Under the pieces are notes generated by a model, which searched no databases, was not told the DNA's origin, and saw only the letters and a list, made by a program, of their open reading frames with translations. Position numbers and translations under genes: made by a program. A stretch of 64,000 nt of DNA, from contig CALBYK010000206.1 in the NCBI GenBank assembly GCA_937889855.1, positions 1-64,000 on the forward strand, in the 5' to 3' direction. The stretch is from an uncultured Prevotella sp. GTDB lineage: Bacteria > Bacteroidota > Bacteroidia > Bacteroidales > Bacteroidaceae. This document shows positions 50,050 to 58,399 of the stretch, piece by piece. Position 1 is the first letter of the stretch; every line of letters begins with the position of its first letter.

Positions 50050-51678
50050 CTATTCCCAGTTTCCATTATTGTCGTTAGGGGCATCAAGGTCGCCAATCTT
50101 CAGGCCGGGGAAACGTCCTGACATACCGGCGGCTGCATTGAGCTCCGCCACGGCATCGGCGTCAAGCCCGCAAAGATAGTCGCTGTAGGTAGCCGAACAT
50201 TCCATTACTGGCTGCGTCTTGCCCGACCGTGTCACTACCGACGACGCGGCAAGATGAAATTTGCGTGCCTTCGTGTAAGGGATGTATTGCAGCGAGTCGG
50301 CAAGATAGCCTCCATCCACAAGCGCTTGCAGACGGCCCGTATATGCTCCATGTTCATGACGGTAGCGTTCGGCGGCTGCCCTTACAAGCAACAGCCGCTG
50401 CTTGACAACAGTCTCACGCGCTGCGCGCTCTTTGCCGAACCTCACTGGTGTCCACACACTCCTGACACACAGCACGAGTAGCAAGGCGACGATGACTGAG
50501 AGGATGATGTTGAGCGGCCGTGGCGGTATTCTCAGCAAGCGGCTTGCCAATGTGTTGCGGTCGTTGTCGGCACATGCCTGCCTTATTGTTTGTGCCACCT
50601 CGCGGGCACATTGGCGGTCGTTGAACCTCTGCTCGGCTATCGCACGCCCGCGCTCGCCCATGCGGCGGGCCTCGTCTGGATGGGATGCAAGATATTCAGT
50701 GGCACGCTGCCAGCCATCAACATCGCCATATTCGACCGACATTCCACATCCTTCCTTGTCAAAGTCGACTGGTATCTGCGGATTGCGGCTGCACACGATT
50801 GGCAAGCCAAGGGCAAGAGCCTCAACCACGGTGGTGAGTCCGGCTGTATAGCGCGTAGGCTTGCAGCATATCGCAACACATGATGCCCTGGCAACGTCGA
50901 GCGCTATCTCATACGGGAGGAGTCCGCAAATCTCATGGACGTCGATGTTGGATGACGGGTGGCAACTGCGCACAGCGTCAAGATTGGGGTTGTGTACATG
51001 CGGATTGGGATTAATGCCGATGTAGAGCTTCAGCGGCAAGCCAGAACGGTTGAACGACCCTATGAGCGTTGCCTGGTCACGCTGTTCCTTGCCTGTGGCG
51101 ATAAAGACGAACGGCTGCCTTGCCTCGCATACGCCTTGTCCGACATCAGTCCGCACGTCCACTGATTGCGCAGTTTGTTGCCTTATCCTGTCATAAAACT
51201 CAAGGTCGGCTCCCCAATGCCCTACAACCATGCGCGCGGGATCGGCCTTAGGCGACTGCATGGAGTCGTTGACAAGTTTCTGCGAGAAAAATATCAGGCG
51301 GTCCATACCACGGTAGAACAGACGTCCTCCCCACTCTCTGACGCGGCTGGACGGCGTCACGATAGGCTGATGGTGCCACACTACTATTGGCTTGCGGTAT
51401 AAATGCATGGCACGAAGAAGGATGAGCAGTTCCATACCTTTATAATGTGTGCCATAAACTGCGTCTATGTGCTCACGGCATGTGAGTACGCGCCAGGCCG
51501 TGAGCATGGCTGTCAACACACGTGAGTGCTCGCGGTGCGGCGACTTGTGCCACACAACGTCTATGCCTGAATCGCCAAGATGACATGCGCCATACAGGAA
51601 ATGGGACGGGAACTCGCCATCTGCCATGCGCTTTAGGCAATACTGTATGTTTTGTGTATGATAGAAATATACTTTCAT
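50050..51678 (-). CDS. glycosyltransferase fused to a membrane-anchored pseudopilin-like domain
   Basis: 542 residues in one uninterrupted frame. Residues 1 to about 375 are a GT-B (family 4 type) glycosyltransferase: VFIATGKEQRDQATLIGSF, EICGLLPYEIALDVARASC, TAGLTTVVEALALGLPIVCS. Then a transmembrane helix (about 395-412, ILSVIVALLLVLCVRSV) and a domain with KQRLLLVRAAAERYRHEHGA and LVDGGYLADSLQYIPYTK, ending LKIGDLDAPNDNNGNWE. In other Bacteroidota, as I recall, that second part is a separate small protein encoded before DUF3822 and rsmD. Here it seems fused. Its start overlaps the upstream gene's stop by 4 bases. Confidence 0.8.
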   Translation of the reverse strand: MKVYFYHTQNIQYCLKRMADGEFPSHFLYGACHLGDSGIDVVWHKSPHREHSRVLTAMLTAWRVLTCREHIDAVYGTHYKGMELLILLRAMHLYRKPIVVWHHQPIVTPSSRVREWGGRLFYRGMDRLIFFSQKLVNDSMQSPKADPARMVVGHWGADLEFYDRIRQQTAQSVDVRTDVGQGVCEARQPFVFIATGKEQRDQATLIGSFNRSGLPLKLYIGINPNPHVHNPNLDAVRSCHPSSNIDVHEICGLLPYEIALDVARASCVAICCKPTRYTAGLTTVVEALALGLPIVCSRNPQIPVDFDKEGCGMSVEYGDVDGWQRATEYLASHPDEARRMGERGRAIAEQRFNDRQCAREVAQTIRQACADNDRNTLASRLLRIPPRPLNIILSVIVALLLVLCVRSVWTPVRFGKERAARETVVKQRLLLVRAAAERYRHEHGAYTGRLQALVDGGYLADSLQYIPYTKARKFHLAASSVVTRSGKTQPVMECSATYSDYLCGLDADAVAELNAAAGMSGRFPGLKIGDLDAPNDNNGNWE

Positions 51679-52748
51679 CGTTTTCCTACAAGATAACTAT
51701 AGTTATACACCTGCATGAACGGATGCAGCAAAGCACGCAACATTGCTATCGGGTCGCGCTCATATGTATAGAATATTACGTGGCGGTACTTCAGGTAGTA
51801 GCGCCAAAGCGTCATCAACGCACCCACTCCACTGCGACACTCGGCATCAAGCAGACGCACCCCGTCGGCAAAGATACGGTTGTCAGCAGTAGGTGTGGCT
51901 TCCATGTCGGCATGGCGTGCACGCATGAACGCGTCCTTCTCCATTGACTTGCGCCACACCCACTCAAGGAACTCTGCCCGGGCACGGAAGTGGGCATTCA
52001 TCCACGGCTTCACACGGTGCCAGTTGCGGATGCCATACCACACCATGAACGCTGCATTGTCTGCATGGCGCACACGGCGTGCGTCATACTTCACATAGGT
52101 GGCAGCCTCCTCATACCGGCGCTGCCGCACGAGCACGCGGTCAACGAGCCGTATGCTGTCGAGAGCGGCGGCGGCTGTAGCTGTCATCACATCATAGCAT
52201 GTGCGACGGTAGATGTCGGGGTGTTCCGCCTCGGACGGGATGTAGTCGAGAAGCGTGCGGCGCAGCATCTGGCAATGACCCATCATCGAGGCATAGAAAA
52301 GCCTCACAAGATTGCAATTGGGACAGCGCCGGTCGTAACGCACCGGTGCTCCTGTCTCCGAGAAAGGCTCCGAACGGCACACGCACATCATCAGCCTTCC
52401 GTCCTCCATCTCCCTGGCTTGCTCCTCTATCTTGGTGGGAAGCCATATGTCGTCCTGGTCGCTCACTGCTATCAGCTCTCCCCGGGCACGGCGCATGGCT
52501 GAGAAGAAGTTGCGGTTGATGCCCTGCTGCACCTTGTTCTGGTATATACGCACGGCTACACCATCGGGAGCCTTGGCTGCATACTCCTCAAGCACAGCCA
52601 TGGTGTCGTCGGTAGAGCAGTCGTCCTGAACCACTACTTCGGACGGCAGGACTGTCTGCGAAAATATGGAGTCGAGTTGTTCGCGTAAATGACGGGACGC
52701 GCCATTGTATGTGCACATCACTACGGAAACGGCCTTGTTCTGTTTCAT
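51675..52748 (-). CDS. family 2 glycosyltransferase
   Basis: 357 residues. GT-A start VSVVMCTYNGASRHLREQLD (8-27), VVVQDDCSTDDT, and the acceptor/metal motif AVSDQDDIWLP of the rhamnosyl- and related transferases. No membrane helix. Donor and acceptor unknown; with the other glycosyltransferases here it probably builds a surface glycan. A perfect promoter lies upstream, and its stop codon overlaps the start of the fused glycosyltransferase (ATGA), which implies translational coupling. Confidence 0.9.
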   Translation of the reverse strand: MKQNKAVSVVMCTYNGASRHLREQLDSIFSQTVLPSEVVVQDDCSTDDTMAVLEEYAAKAPDGVAVRIYQNKVQQGINRNFFSAMRRARGELIAVSDQDDIWLPTKIEEQAREMEDGRLMMCVCRSEPFSETGAPVRYDRRCPNCNLVRLFYASMMGHCQMLRRTLLDYIPSEAEHPDIYRRTCYDVMTATAAAALDSIRLVDRVLVRQRRYEEAATYVKYDARRVRHADNAAFMVWYGIRNWHRVKPWMNAHFRARAEFLEWVWRKSMEKDAFMRARHADMEATPTADNRIFADGVRLLDAECRSGVGALMTLWRYYLKYRHVIFYTYERDPIAMLRALLHPFMQVYNYSYLVGKR

Positions 52749-52756
52749 AATAGATG

Positions 52757-52787
52757 CAAAGATAGTGCAAACCGAGCGGAGAACAAA
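52757..52787 (-). promoter_or_regulatory. promoter of the glycosyltransferase-rsmD operon
   Basis: Minus strand TTTG (52784-52787), 19 bases, TATCTTTG (52757-52764), ending 8 bases before the ATG at 52748, so the leader is very short. Confidence 0.85.
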
Positions 52788-52838
52788 ATGAATTTATTCA
52801 TTTTTTATCCCGAGGTGAAACCTATCTTATTCCAAAAA

Positions 52839-52869
52839 TTGCTTGTTTAATGGAAATTGCTTAACTTTG
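52839..52869 (+). promoter_or_regulatory. promoter of the glycosyltransferase gene at 52920
   Basis: TTGC (52839-52842), 19 bases, TAACTTTG (52862-52869); divergent from the promoter at 52757-52787. Confidence 0.75.
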
Positions 52870-52919
52870 TGATTATATACGTCACAAAATATACAGAAAA
52901 CAAACAAAGACCAAAGCTT

Positions 52920-53942
52920 ATGGCTATACAACCCTACTCCACCGACGTTGCCGTACTCATCCTCTTCTTCAACCGTCCCGACCACCTGCAGCGAGTGTTT
53001 GACGAGGTAAGGAAGGCACGTCCCTCCAGACTGTTCCTCTACCAGGACGGTCCGCGCGGCGAGCGCGACATGGCAGGCATCGAGGCTTGCCGCAGCATCG
53101 TCGAGAATATAGACTGGGAATGTGAGGTGCACCGCAAATACCAGGAACACAACTTCGGATGCGACCCGTCCGAATACATCTCACAGAAGTGGGCGTTCTC
53201 AATTGTCGACCGCTGCATCGTGCTCGAGGACGACGACGTGCCGTCACAGTCGTTCTTCACGTTCTGCAAGGAAATGCTCGACCGCTATGCAGACGACGAG
53301 CGCATATGGATGATTGCCGGGTTCAACCCCGAAGAGCAGCTTAAAGACTATCCGTCCGACTATCTGTTCACCTCCGTATTCAGCATCTGGGGATGGGCAT
53401 CGTGGCGGCGAGTCATCGACAAGTGGGACCCGTCATACGCTTTTCTGGACGACACCGCCGCCATGCGGCAGCTCAACGCCATAATGCGGCAACGGCGCTA
53501 TTGCAGGGACACGCTGCGGGCATGCTACGACCACAGGGCATCGGGAAAAGAATACTATGAAACCATCTTCTGGGCATCCATGGTGATGAACTCAGCACTT
53601 GCCATAATGCCGTCGCGCAATCTCATCAACAATCTCGGGGCAACAGACGGCTCCACCCACTATACCGGCTCACTCAAAACCATGCCTCGCCGACTCCGAA
53701 AGCTGTTCACGATGAAGCGCTTTGAGTTTGAGGCACCACTGCGCCATCCGCACTACGTCATCGAGGATGTCGACTTCAAGAACATGGTCTACCGCACTTA
53801 CGCTTACGGACATCCACTCATCAAAGCGGGACGCTCGCTTGAAGAGCTTTGGCTCAACCTGCGCTACGGCAACTTCCGACATATTGGACACTCCATCACC
53901 AATAGGTTATTCAAAATCATCGGCAAAAGCAAGCATTGGTAA
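52920..53942 (+). CDS. glycosyltransferase, GT-A type
   Basis: 340 residues from the ATG at 52920; the frame upstream contains the promoter. VAVLILFFNRPDHLQRVFDE (9-28) is a nucleotide-sugar transferase N-terminus, and CIVLEDDDVPS provides the DxD-type motif. FSIWGWASWRRVIDKWD is a conserved segment of this group, sometimes labelled hemolysin activation protein in Bacteroides genomes. No membrane segment. It stands alone between divergent and convergent neighbours. Confidence 0.82.
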   Translation: MAIQPYSTDVAVLILFFNRPDHLQRVFDEVRKARPSRLFLYQDGPRGERDMAGIEACRSIVENIDWECEVHRKYQEHNFGCDPSEYISQKWAFSIVDRCIVLEDDDVPSQSFFTFCKEMLDRYADDERIWMIAGFNPEEQLKDYPSDYLFTSVFSIWGWASWRRVIDKWDPSYAFLDDTAAMRQLNAIMRQRRYCRDTLRACYDHRASGKEYYETIFWASMVMNSALAIMPSRNLINNLGATDGSTHYTGSLKTMPRRLRKLFTMKRFEFEAPLRHPHYVIEDVDFKNMVYRTYAYGHPLIKAGRSLEELWLNLRYGNFRHIGHSITNRLFKIIGKSKHW

Positions 53943-54195
53943 CTATATGCAAAAATAGTATCATGTATATTCACCGACTTATAGTAATTTTGCAGCCGTA
54001 AAGGAAGATATGTAGATTGACAGATTCATTCTTACAAATGAATATACATTTAGGATTTTGTTGCAGTAATTTGACAGGAATGACACGTGAGTGGCATTTT
54101 CTCTAATAAACATTCATGAGTAGACACTTATTATACAGGTGTTGGCATCTTAAGTGTAAAAGGATTGTTTTTTGCAGGATATTACTAAAAACAAC
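53943..54195. other. non-coding gap with an orphan promoter-like box
   Basis: TAATTTTG at 53985-53992 on the plus strand fits TAnnTTTG but has no TTTG 19-20 bases upstream. No convincing gene follows before the hairpin at 54196-54236; a 22-codon frame from about 54036 is unsupported. A small RNA is conceivable, nothing more. Confidence 0.3.
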
Positions 54196-54236
54196 AAATG
54201 TGGATGTGCCAAACAATTCTTGAAACATCCACATTT
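54196..54236 (-). terminator. terminator of the two-gene glycosyltransferase operon
   Basis: AAATGTGGATG (54196-54206) pairs with CATCCACATTT (54226-54236). On the minus strand it starts 4 bases after the stop codon and is followed by GTTGTTTTT. Confidence 0.85.
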
Positions 54237-54239
54237 GCA

Positions 54240-55022
54240 TTATTTCTTGAGCAAGGCTCTCACAACAAACCATGCATGCATGAGTATTGTCGACGGCAGT
54301 CCATAGTGACGGCGCATGACACTGAAACGCTCCATAAGAGACGCACGGTGGTTCTTGTTGGTCATTCCGCCGTCAAGGTAGTTGACCACAACCTCAGGAA
54401 GCCTCAACAACGGCAAGCCGCGCCTCTCAGCGTTCTTCATCACACGTATGCACCAGTCAACGTCTGCCGAGAAACGGTAGCGCAGGTCATAACGTTCTTC
54501 CTTGGCTATGTCGGTACGCACATAGAAGGCTTGATGGCAGACGAGCATGCCATGGCGGAACGAGCGCCACGTGAGATTGTCGGGCGGAGCAAGACGGCGC
54601 GGACGGAGCAGCTTGCCGTCTTCGCCAACAATATTGGTATCACCATACAGCACGGCAGGAAGCAGCCCGTCCGACCGCTCGTTCACATCGTTGGATATAG
54701 TCTCCAGCGTCTTGTCAGACGGAAACACATCGCCGGCGTTAAGAAACACCACATAGTCGCCAGTGGCCATTCCCAAGCCTTTGTTCATAGCATCGTAGAG
54801 TCCGCAGTCGGGCTCGGAACGCACTACTATGCCGTGCCCCGTCTCTTCCTCTGAACTGCGTTGTCGGTAGGCATCGACGAGCGCCAGCGTCTTGTCCTTT
54901 GACGCACCGTCAACTATGATGTGCTCTATCTGCCCCCACGACTGGTTGAGCACGCTGTCAAGCGTGCGCTGCAACACGGAGTAGGCATTGTAGGTGCAGG
55001 TTATTATCGAAAATTTTATCAT
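54240..55022 (-). CDS. family 2 glycosyltransferase
   Basis: 260 residues, a compact GT-A enzyme: FSIITCTYNAYSVLQRTLDS (4-23), HIIVDGASKDKT, SEPDCGLYDAMNKGLGMATG and the acceptor-side VVFLNAGDVF. This EPDxGxYDAMNKG pattern is typical of the WcaA-like group of polysaccharide glycosyltransferases. It starts 19 bases after the upstream glycosyltransferase ends, so the two form an operon closed by the terminator at 54196-54236. Confidence 0.92.
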   Translation of the reverse strand: MIKFSIITCTYNAYSVLQRTLDSVLNQSWGQIEHIIVDGASKDKTLALVDAYRQRSSEEETGHGIVVRSEPDCGLYDAMNKGLGMATGDYVVFLNAGDVFPSDKTLETISNDVNERSDGLLPAVLYGDTNIVGEDGKLLRPRRLAPPDNLTWRSFRHGMLVCHQAFYVRTDIAKEERYDLRYRFSADVDWCIRVMKNAERRGLPLLRLPEVVVNYLDGGMTNKNHRASLMERFSVMRRHYGLPSTILMHAWFVVRALLKK

Positions 55023-55041
55023 CTGTATATATCGTCGTTTA

Positions 55042-56316
55042 TTAAATAATGTATCTCTTGAGAGCTATAAGCTCGTTGTACACCTCTATGTATTTCATCG
55101 CTACGCTCTGCTGCGAATAGTTGTGGCCCACCTTCTTGAGACAAGCGTCACGCAGCGCGTCACGATCGGCGTCCAGCAACACCCAACGTATGCCCTCGGC
55201 AAGGTCGGCGGCATCCTTGAAGTTGGCAAGATAACCGTTGCGGCGATGGTCTATCATTTCTGGTATGCCACCTACACGAAAGGCCACGGACGGCACGCCA
55301 CACGCCATGGATTCCATTATTGTGTTGGGAAGATTGTCCTCAAGCGATGGCAGCACATACACATCGGCCGAATTGTATATGCTTGTTATCATGCGGTCGT
55401 CGGAAACATAGCCGAGTGGATACGACTTGACGCGCAAACTCTGACACACCTGCTCCGAATTTGCGCCAAGCACAGCCACACTGGTGGTCTTTGCCAAGTC
55501 GGGATGGATGTCGGCAAGGCGGTTCACGGCATCAATGAAATAGCCCACGCCCTTGCGCTCATCGGTTACCTTCTGCGACACGAACAGCAACACACGCCCG
55601 TCCGCCGGCAGACCCGCGTGCAGACGCGCCTCCTTGCGGTCGGACGGGCAGAACACGCGCGTATCTATGGGATTGGGGATGGAGGATATTCGCTGACCAG
55701 TGAGCAGAGAGCTTTGCTTTGCCTGGTCCTCAAGCCAGCGGCTGCATGTCACAAAGTGTATGTTGCTCGCATGATACAACTGCTTCTTTCGCTTCCATAT
55801 CTTGTGTGACAAGTCGTCGGCAGAGCCGTTAAGGGGCAACAACTGACAGTTATGGCATACTGTACGGAAGGACGAGCACGTGCGGGCATAGTGGCATATA
55901 CCGGTGGCCGGCCACAGGTCGTGCATGGTCCACACCACCGGCTTGCCGCTGCGCAGAATCTTGCGGATGGAAGACAGTGACAACATGCCCTGGTTTATCC
56001 AGTTGAGGTGTATCACGTCTGCCTCACGAAACTCCGGAAGGCTGGTTATGTCGCTGCCAGAATTGGCTATGTCTATCTCGAACAGATGCTTCTTCTGAAA
56101 TCGCAGATGAAAGAATATTACAAGCCTCTCCCACAGGAAGTGGCGCTTGAGAGCGCGCTTCCATGGCAGGGGCACAACGGTTATCTGACCCGTCTGCTTG
56201 TCGCCGACAAGCATCTTTGCCTTCACTCCATTATTCTTCAACGCTTCCATGAGACGGTTGGCCGCTACTGCTGCCCCACCTGTCTTCTCGCTTGTATTTA
56301 CGATAAGTACTCTCAT
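55042..56316 (-). CDS. family 4 glycosyltransferase
   Basis: 424 residues, GT-B fold. The N-terminal VLIVNTSEKTGGAAVAANRLMEAL has the donor-loop glycines. In the C-terminal half LLFVSQKVTDERKGVGYFIDAVNRL and NSADVYVLPSLEDNLPNTIMESMACGVPSVAFRVGG carry the EX7E-like motif. A cysteine-rich patch (CHYARTCSSFRTVCHNCQLLP) is notable and matches a feature seen in some Bacteroidota members. First gene of the two-gene operon; a minus-strand TAAGTTTG (56336-56343) is the likely -7 element. Confidence 0.92.
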   Translation of the reverse strand: MRVLIVNTSEKTGGAAVAANRLMEALKNNGVKAKMLVGDKQTGQITVVPLPWKRALKRHFLWERLVIFFHLRFQKKHLFEIDIANSGSDITSLPEFREADVIHLNWINQGMLSLSSIRKILRSGKPVVWTMHDLWPATGICHYARTCSSFRTVCHNCQLLPLNGSADDLSHKIWKRKKQLYHASNIHFVTCSRWLEDQAKQSSLLTGQRISSIPNPIDTRVFCPSDRKEARLHAGLPADGRVLLFVSQKVTDERKGVGYFIDAVNRLADIHPDLAKTTSVAVLGANSEQVCQSLRVKSYPLGYVSDDRMITSIYNSADVYVLPSLEDNLPNTIMESMACGVPSVAFRVGGIPEMIDHRRNGYLANFKDAADLAEGIRWVLLDADRDALRDACLKKVGHNYSQQSVAMKYIEVYNELIALKRYII

Positions 56317-56343
56317 TGTTTTTCTATATATTCGGCAAACTTA

Positions 56344-56528
56344 CGCATTTTTTCTTGATTAACACACTTTTGAAGATAGAAATTTAAGGATACGCGTAAT
56401 TTAAGAACAAAACTTACACTTTATAACCAAGAAACCGTCATAAATACTAATTAGTATGGTGTGTACGTACACATAGTTTGATATAAGTCAATAAATAGCA
56501 CAATTTCCGTACATTCACTTTACAAATA
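56344..56528. promoter_or_regulatory. AT-rich intergenic region with two perfect palindromes
   Basis: TACTAATTAGTA (56445-56456) and TGTGTACGTACACA (56460-56473) are perfect palindromes three bases apart. They lie about 55-85 bases upstream of the orphan promoter at 56529 and about 100 bases upstream of the minus-strand glycosyltransferase promoter. They could be operator sites. No gene is seen. Confidence 0.5.
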
Positions 56529-56559
56529 TTTGTCAGTTTTGATAAAGTTAGTACCTTTG
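56529..56559 (+). promoter_or_regulatory. orphan consensus promoter
   Basis: TTTG (56529-56532), 19 bases, TACCTTTG (56552-56559): a full match, pointing into a stretch with no long reading frame and ending at the terminator at 56721-56758. Confidence 0.85.
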
Positions 56560-56660
56560 CATTGTCAAAAGGTTAATAGATTGTTTAGGTTAGTAGTAAT
56601 AGATTTAGGTTTTTAGTTATTAGGTTTAAGGTAAATTGAACGATTGTTTAACAGGTAACT

Positions 56661-56738
56661 ATGAGGATCCGTGAGGATTTTCATTCTTTACGAAAAGGAT
56701 TTTTAGTTAAACATAGGCTTTACGGTACTGCTCGTTGA
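56661..56738 (+). CDS. candidate 25-residue basic peptide
   Basis: ATG at 56661, stop TGA at 56736-56738. The product starts MRIREDFHSLRKGF and ends RLYGTAR, rich in Arg, Lys and His. There is no strong Shine-Dalgarno sequence, as usual here. The last codons and the stop lie in the left arm and loop of the terminator, so translation to the end would compete with its folding. I do not recognise the peptide. Only the promoter and terminator support expression. Confidence 0.3.
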   Translation: MRIREDFHSLRKGFLVKHRLYGTAR

Positions 56739-56758
56739 GAGTAGTGCCGTATTTTTTT
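56721..56758 (+). terminator. Rho-independent terminator of the orphan unit
   Basis: TACGGTACTGCT (56721-56732) pairs with AGTAGTGCCGTA (56740-56751), 12 pairs including two G-U, then seven Ts. Confidence 0.92.
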
Positions 56759-56970
56759 GTCCTAAAGACAACATACATTTGCCATAAAAACAGTAAAAAC
56801 AATCAACCGCATCACACATTTGGAGCATGCCCCATCCTTGCCTGAACAAATGAGGCAAGGGTAAAAAAACAACCAATACAACATGTGCACCACCCAAACA
56901 ACATTCTATAATATTGACTTTATAAGAATGTAGTATTAAGTTGTGACTGTCGTATTGGTTGTTCTCTCTG
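56759..56970. other. gap between the orphan unit and rseP
   Basis: AT-rich, no gene seen. Two GGCAAGG/TTGCCTC-like segments near 56830-56860 (CCTTGCCTGAAC...GAGGCAAGG) could form a weak hairpin, perhaps ending the rseP transcript on the minus strand. Confidence 0.4.
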
Positions 56971-58365
56971 CTACATGATATGCAGCCAGCGCAGCACGTC
57001 ATTAAGGTTTGCCACCACCATGAGCAACAGCAACACCCCGATGCCAATATATTCGGCACGTATCATGAAATTCTCGGACGGCTTGCGGCGCGTTATCATC
57101 TCATACAAGAGGAAGAGCACATGGCCACCGTCAAGTGCCGGGATTGGCAGAATGTTCATAAAGGCGAGTATTATGCTGAGGAAGGCTGTCATCAGCCAGA
57201 ACTTATGCCAGTTCCACTGGTCGGGGAACATGCTTCCTATGGCACCGAATCCACCGAGCGACTTGGCTCCCTCGGCTGAGAATATGTACTTCATGTCACC
57301 TACGTATCCGGCGAGCACATTCCAGCCATACTTCACACCTGCCGGAAAGCTCTCAAGGAAACTGTAGTCAACATGCGTCACCTTGTCATTGGGGAGCGCA
57401 GGATAGAAGCCAAACTTCATGTTCTCCTCCGCCTTGTCCGACGTGTGCAGAACACCGCTCGTGTTGACAGTACACTGCCGGCCGCCAGTACCGCGCACAA
57501 GGGTGAGGTTCACGGTCAGCGCCTTAACGCTGTCGGCATGCGTCTTTGCAAAGGCAAGCACGTCGCTGATGCGCCCTACCTCATAAAGGAAATCATTGTG
57601 CGATGAAATCTTCCTGCCATTGAACGCCACAATCATGTCACCGTGGCGCATACCCATACGCTGCGCAAGCGACCCTGGAGCCACACTGTCTACACGCGAC
57701 TCTATGAACTGGGCCATGAACGGAGGCACACTCTTGAACATCTCAAGCAAGTCAAGGTCGCCAGGCATGTTAACGGTCACCTCCTTGCCGCCACGTATGA
57801 CATAGGCTTGCTTGGCGCGTGCCATGTCACGGAACATGTCGGGACCGAACTTCTTGAACTCACCGAGGTCGGTTCCCACAAGAATGTCGCGGTCATGAAA
57901 ACCGAGAGCCTTTGCCTCTGTGCTGAACTTCATGCCCAAGGGCATGTCCTTGGGCTTTACATAGTCATCGCCCCACACGAAGAGACACATGGCATAAAGG
58001 AAAAGTGCAAGGACAAAGTTTACAAGCACACCACCTACCATAATCAGAAGGCGCTGCCATGCCGGCTTTGAGCGGAACTCCCATGGCTCGGCGGGCTTCT
58101 TCATCTGCTCGGTGTCGAACGACTCGTCTATCATGCCGGCTATCTTGCAATAGCCACCAAGCGGCAACCAGCCTATGCCGTAGGTTGTGTCACTATGCTT
58201 TGGCTTGAACTCAAACAGGTGGAAGTAAGGGTCGAAGAACAGGTAGAACTTCTCCACTCTCACGCCAAACAACTTGGAAAAGAAAAAGTGTCCGCCCTCA
58301 TGGAGCAGTACAAGTATTGAAATTGCAAGCATGAACTGCAGCAATTTGATGAGAAAGATTTCCAT
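56971..58365 (-). CDS. rseP: RseP-type site-2 protease
   Basis: 464 residues. Zinc motif HEGGH at 22-26 in the first transmembrane helix, a second metal ligand region NILPIPALDGGHVLF near the C-terminus, two PDZ regions between, and four membrane helices. The family cleaves anti-sigma factors and leftover signal peptides within the membrane. Last gene of the minus-strand operon; starts 34 bases after dxr ends. No sigma-E/anti-sigma pair is nearby. Confidence 0.94.
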   Translation of the reverse strand: MEIFLIKLLQFMLAISILVLLHEGGHFFFSKLFGVRVEKFYLFFDPYFHLFEFKPKHSDTTYGIGWLPLGGYCKIAGMIDESFDTEQMKKPAEPWEFRSKPAWQRLLIMVGGVLVNFVLALFLYAMCLFVWGDDYVKPKDMPLGMKFSTEAKALGFHDRDILVGTDLGEFKKFGPDMFRDMARAKQAYVIRGGKEVTVNMPGDLDLLEMFKSVPPFMAQFIESRVDSVAPGSLAQRMGMRHGDMIVAFNGRKISSHNDFLYEVGRISDVLAFAKTHADSVKALTVNLTLVRGTGGRQCTVNTSGVLHTSDKAEENMKFGFYPALPNDKVTHVDYSFLESFPAGVKYGWNVLAGYVGDMKYIFSAEGAKSLGGFGAIGSMFPDQWNWHKFWLMTAFLSIILAFMNILPIPALDGGHVLFLLYEMITRRKPSENFMIRAEYIGIGVLLLLMVVANLNDVLRWLHIM

Positions 58366-58399
58366 TAATGTCTAATTACTGATGTTTAGTGGTTGAATA

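Larger units (their letters stand above)
56566..56758 (+). ncRNA. candidate small RNA / small-peptide transcript
   Basis: About 190 nt between a consensus promoter and a strong terminator; the 5' end is estimated. The first half is U-rich with repeated TTTAGGTT-like segments. An internal hairpin can form from ATCC...TTTTC and GAAAA-GGAT around 56667-56704. The length is close to 6S RNA, but I cannot confirm that family. It also contains a 25-codon frame (56661-56738), so it may be an mRNA for a small peptide or a dual-function RNA. It lies between minus-strand operons and belongs to neither. Confidence 0.55.

Noticed and set aside
50500..50600. Frameshift artefact joining two genes
   Set aside because: The frame is continuous with coding-like codons on both sides; kept as a fusion but flagged for checking.
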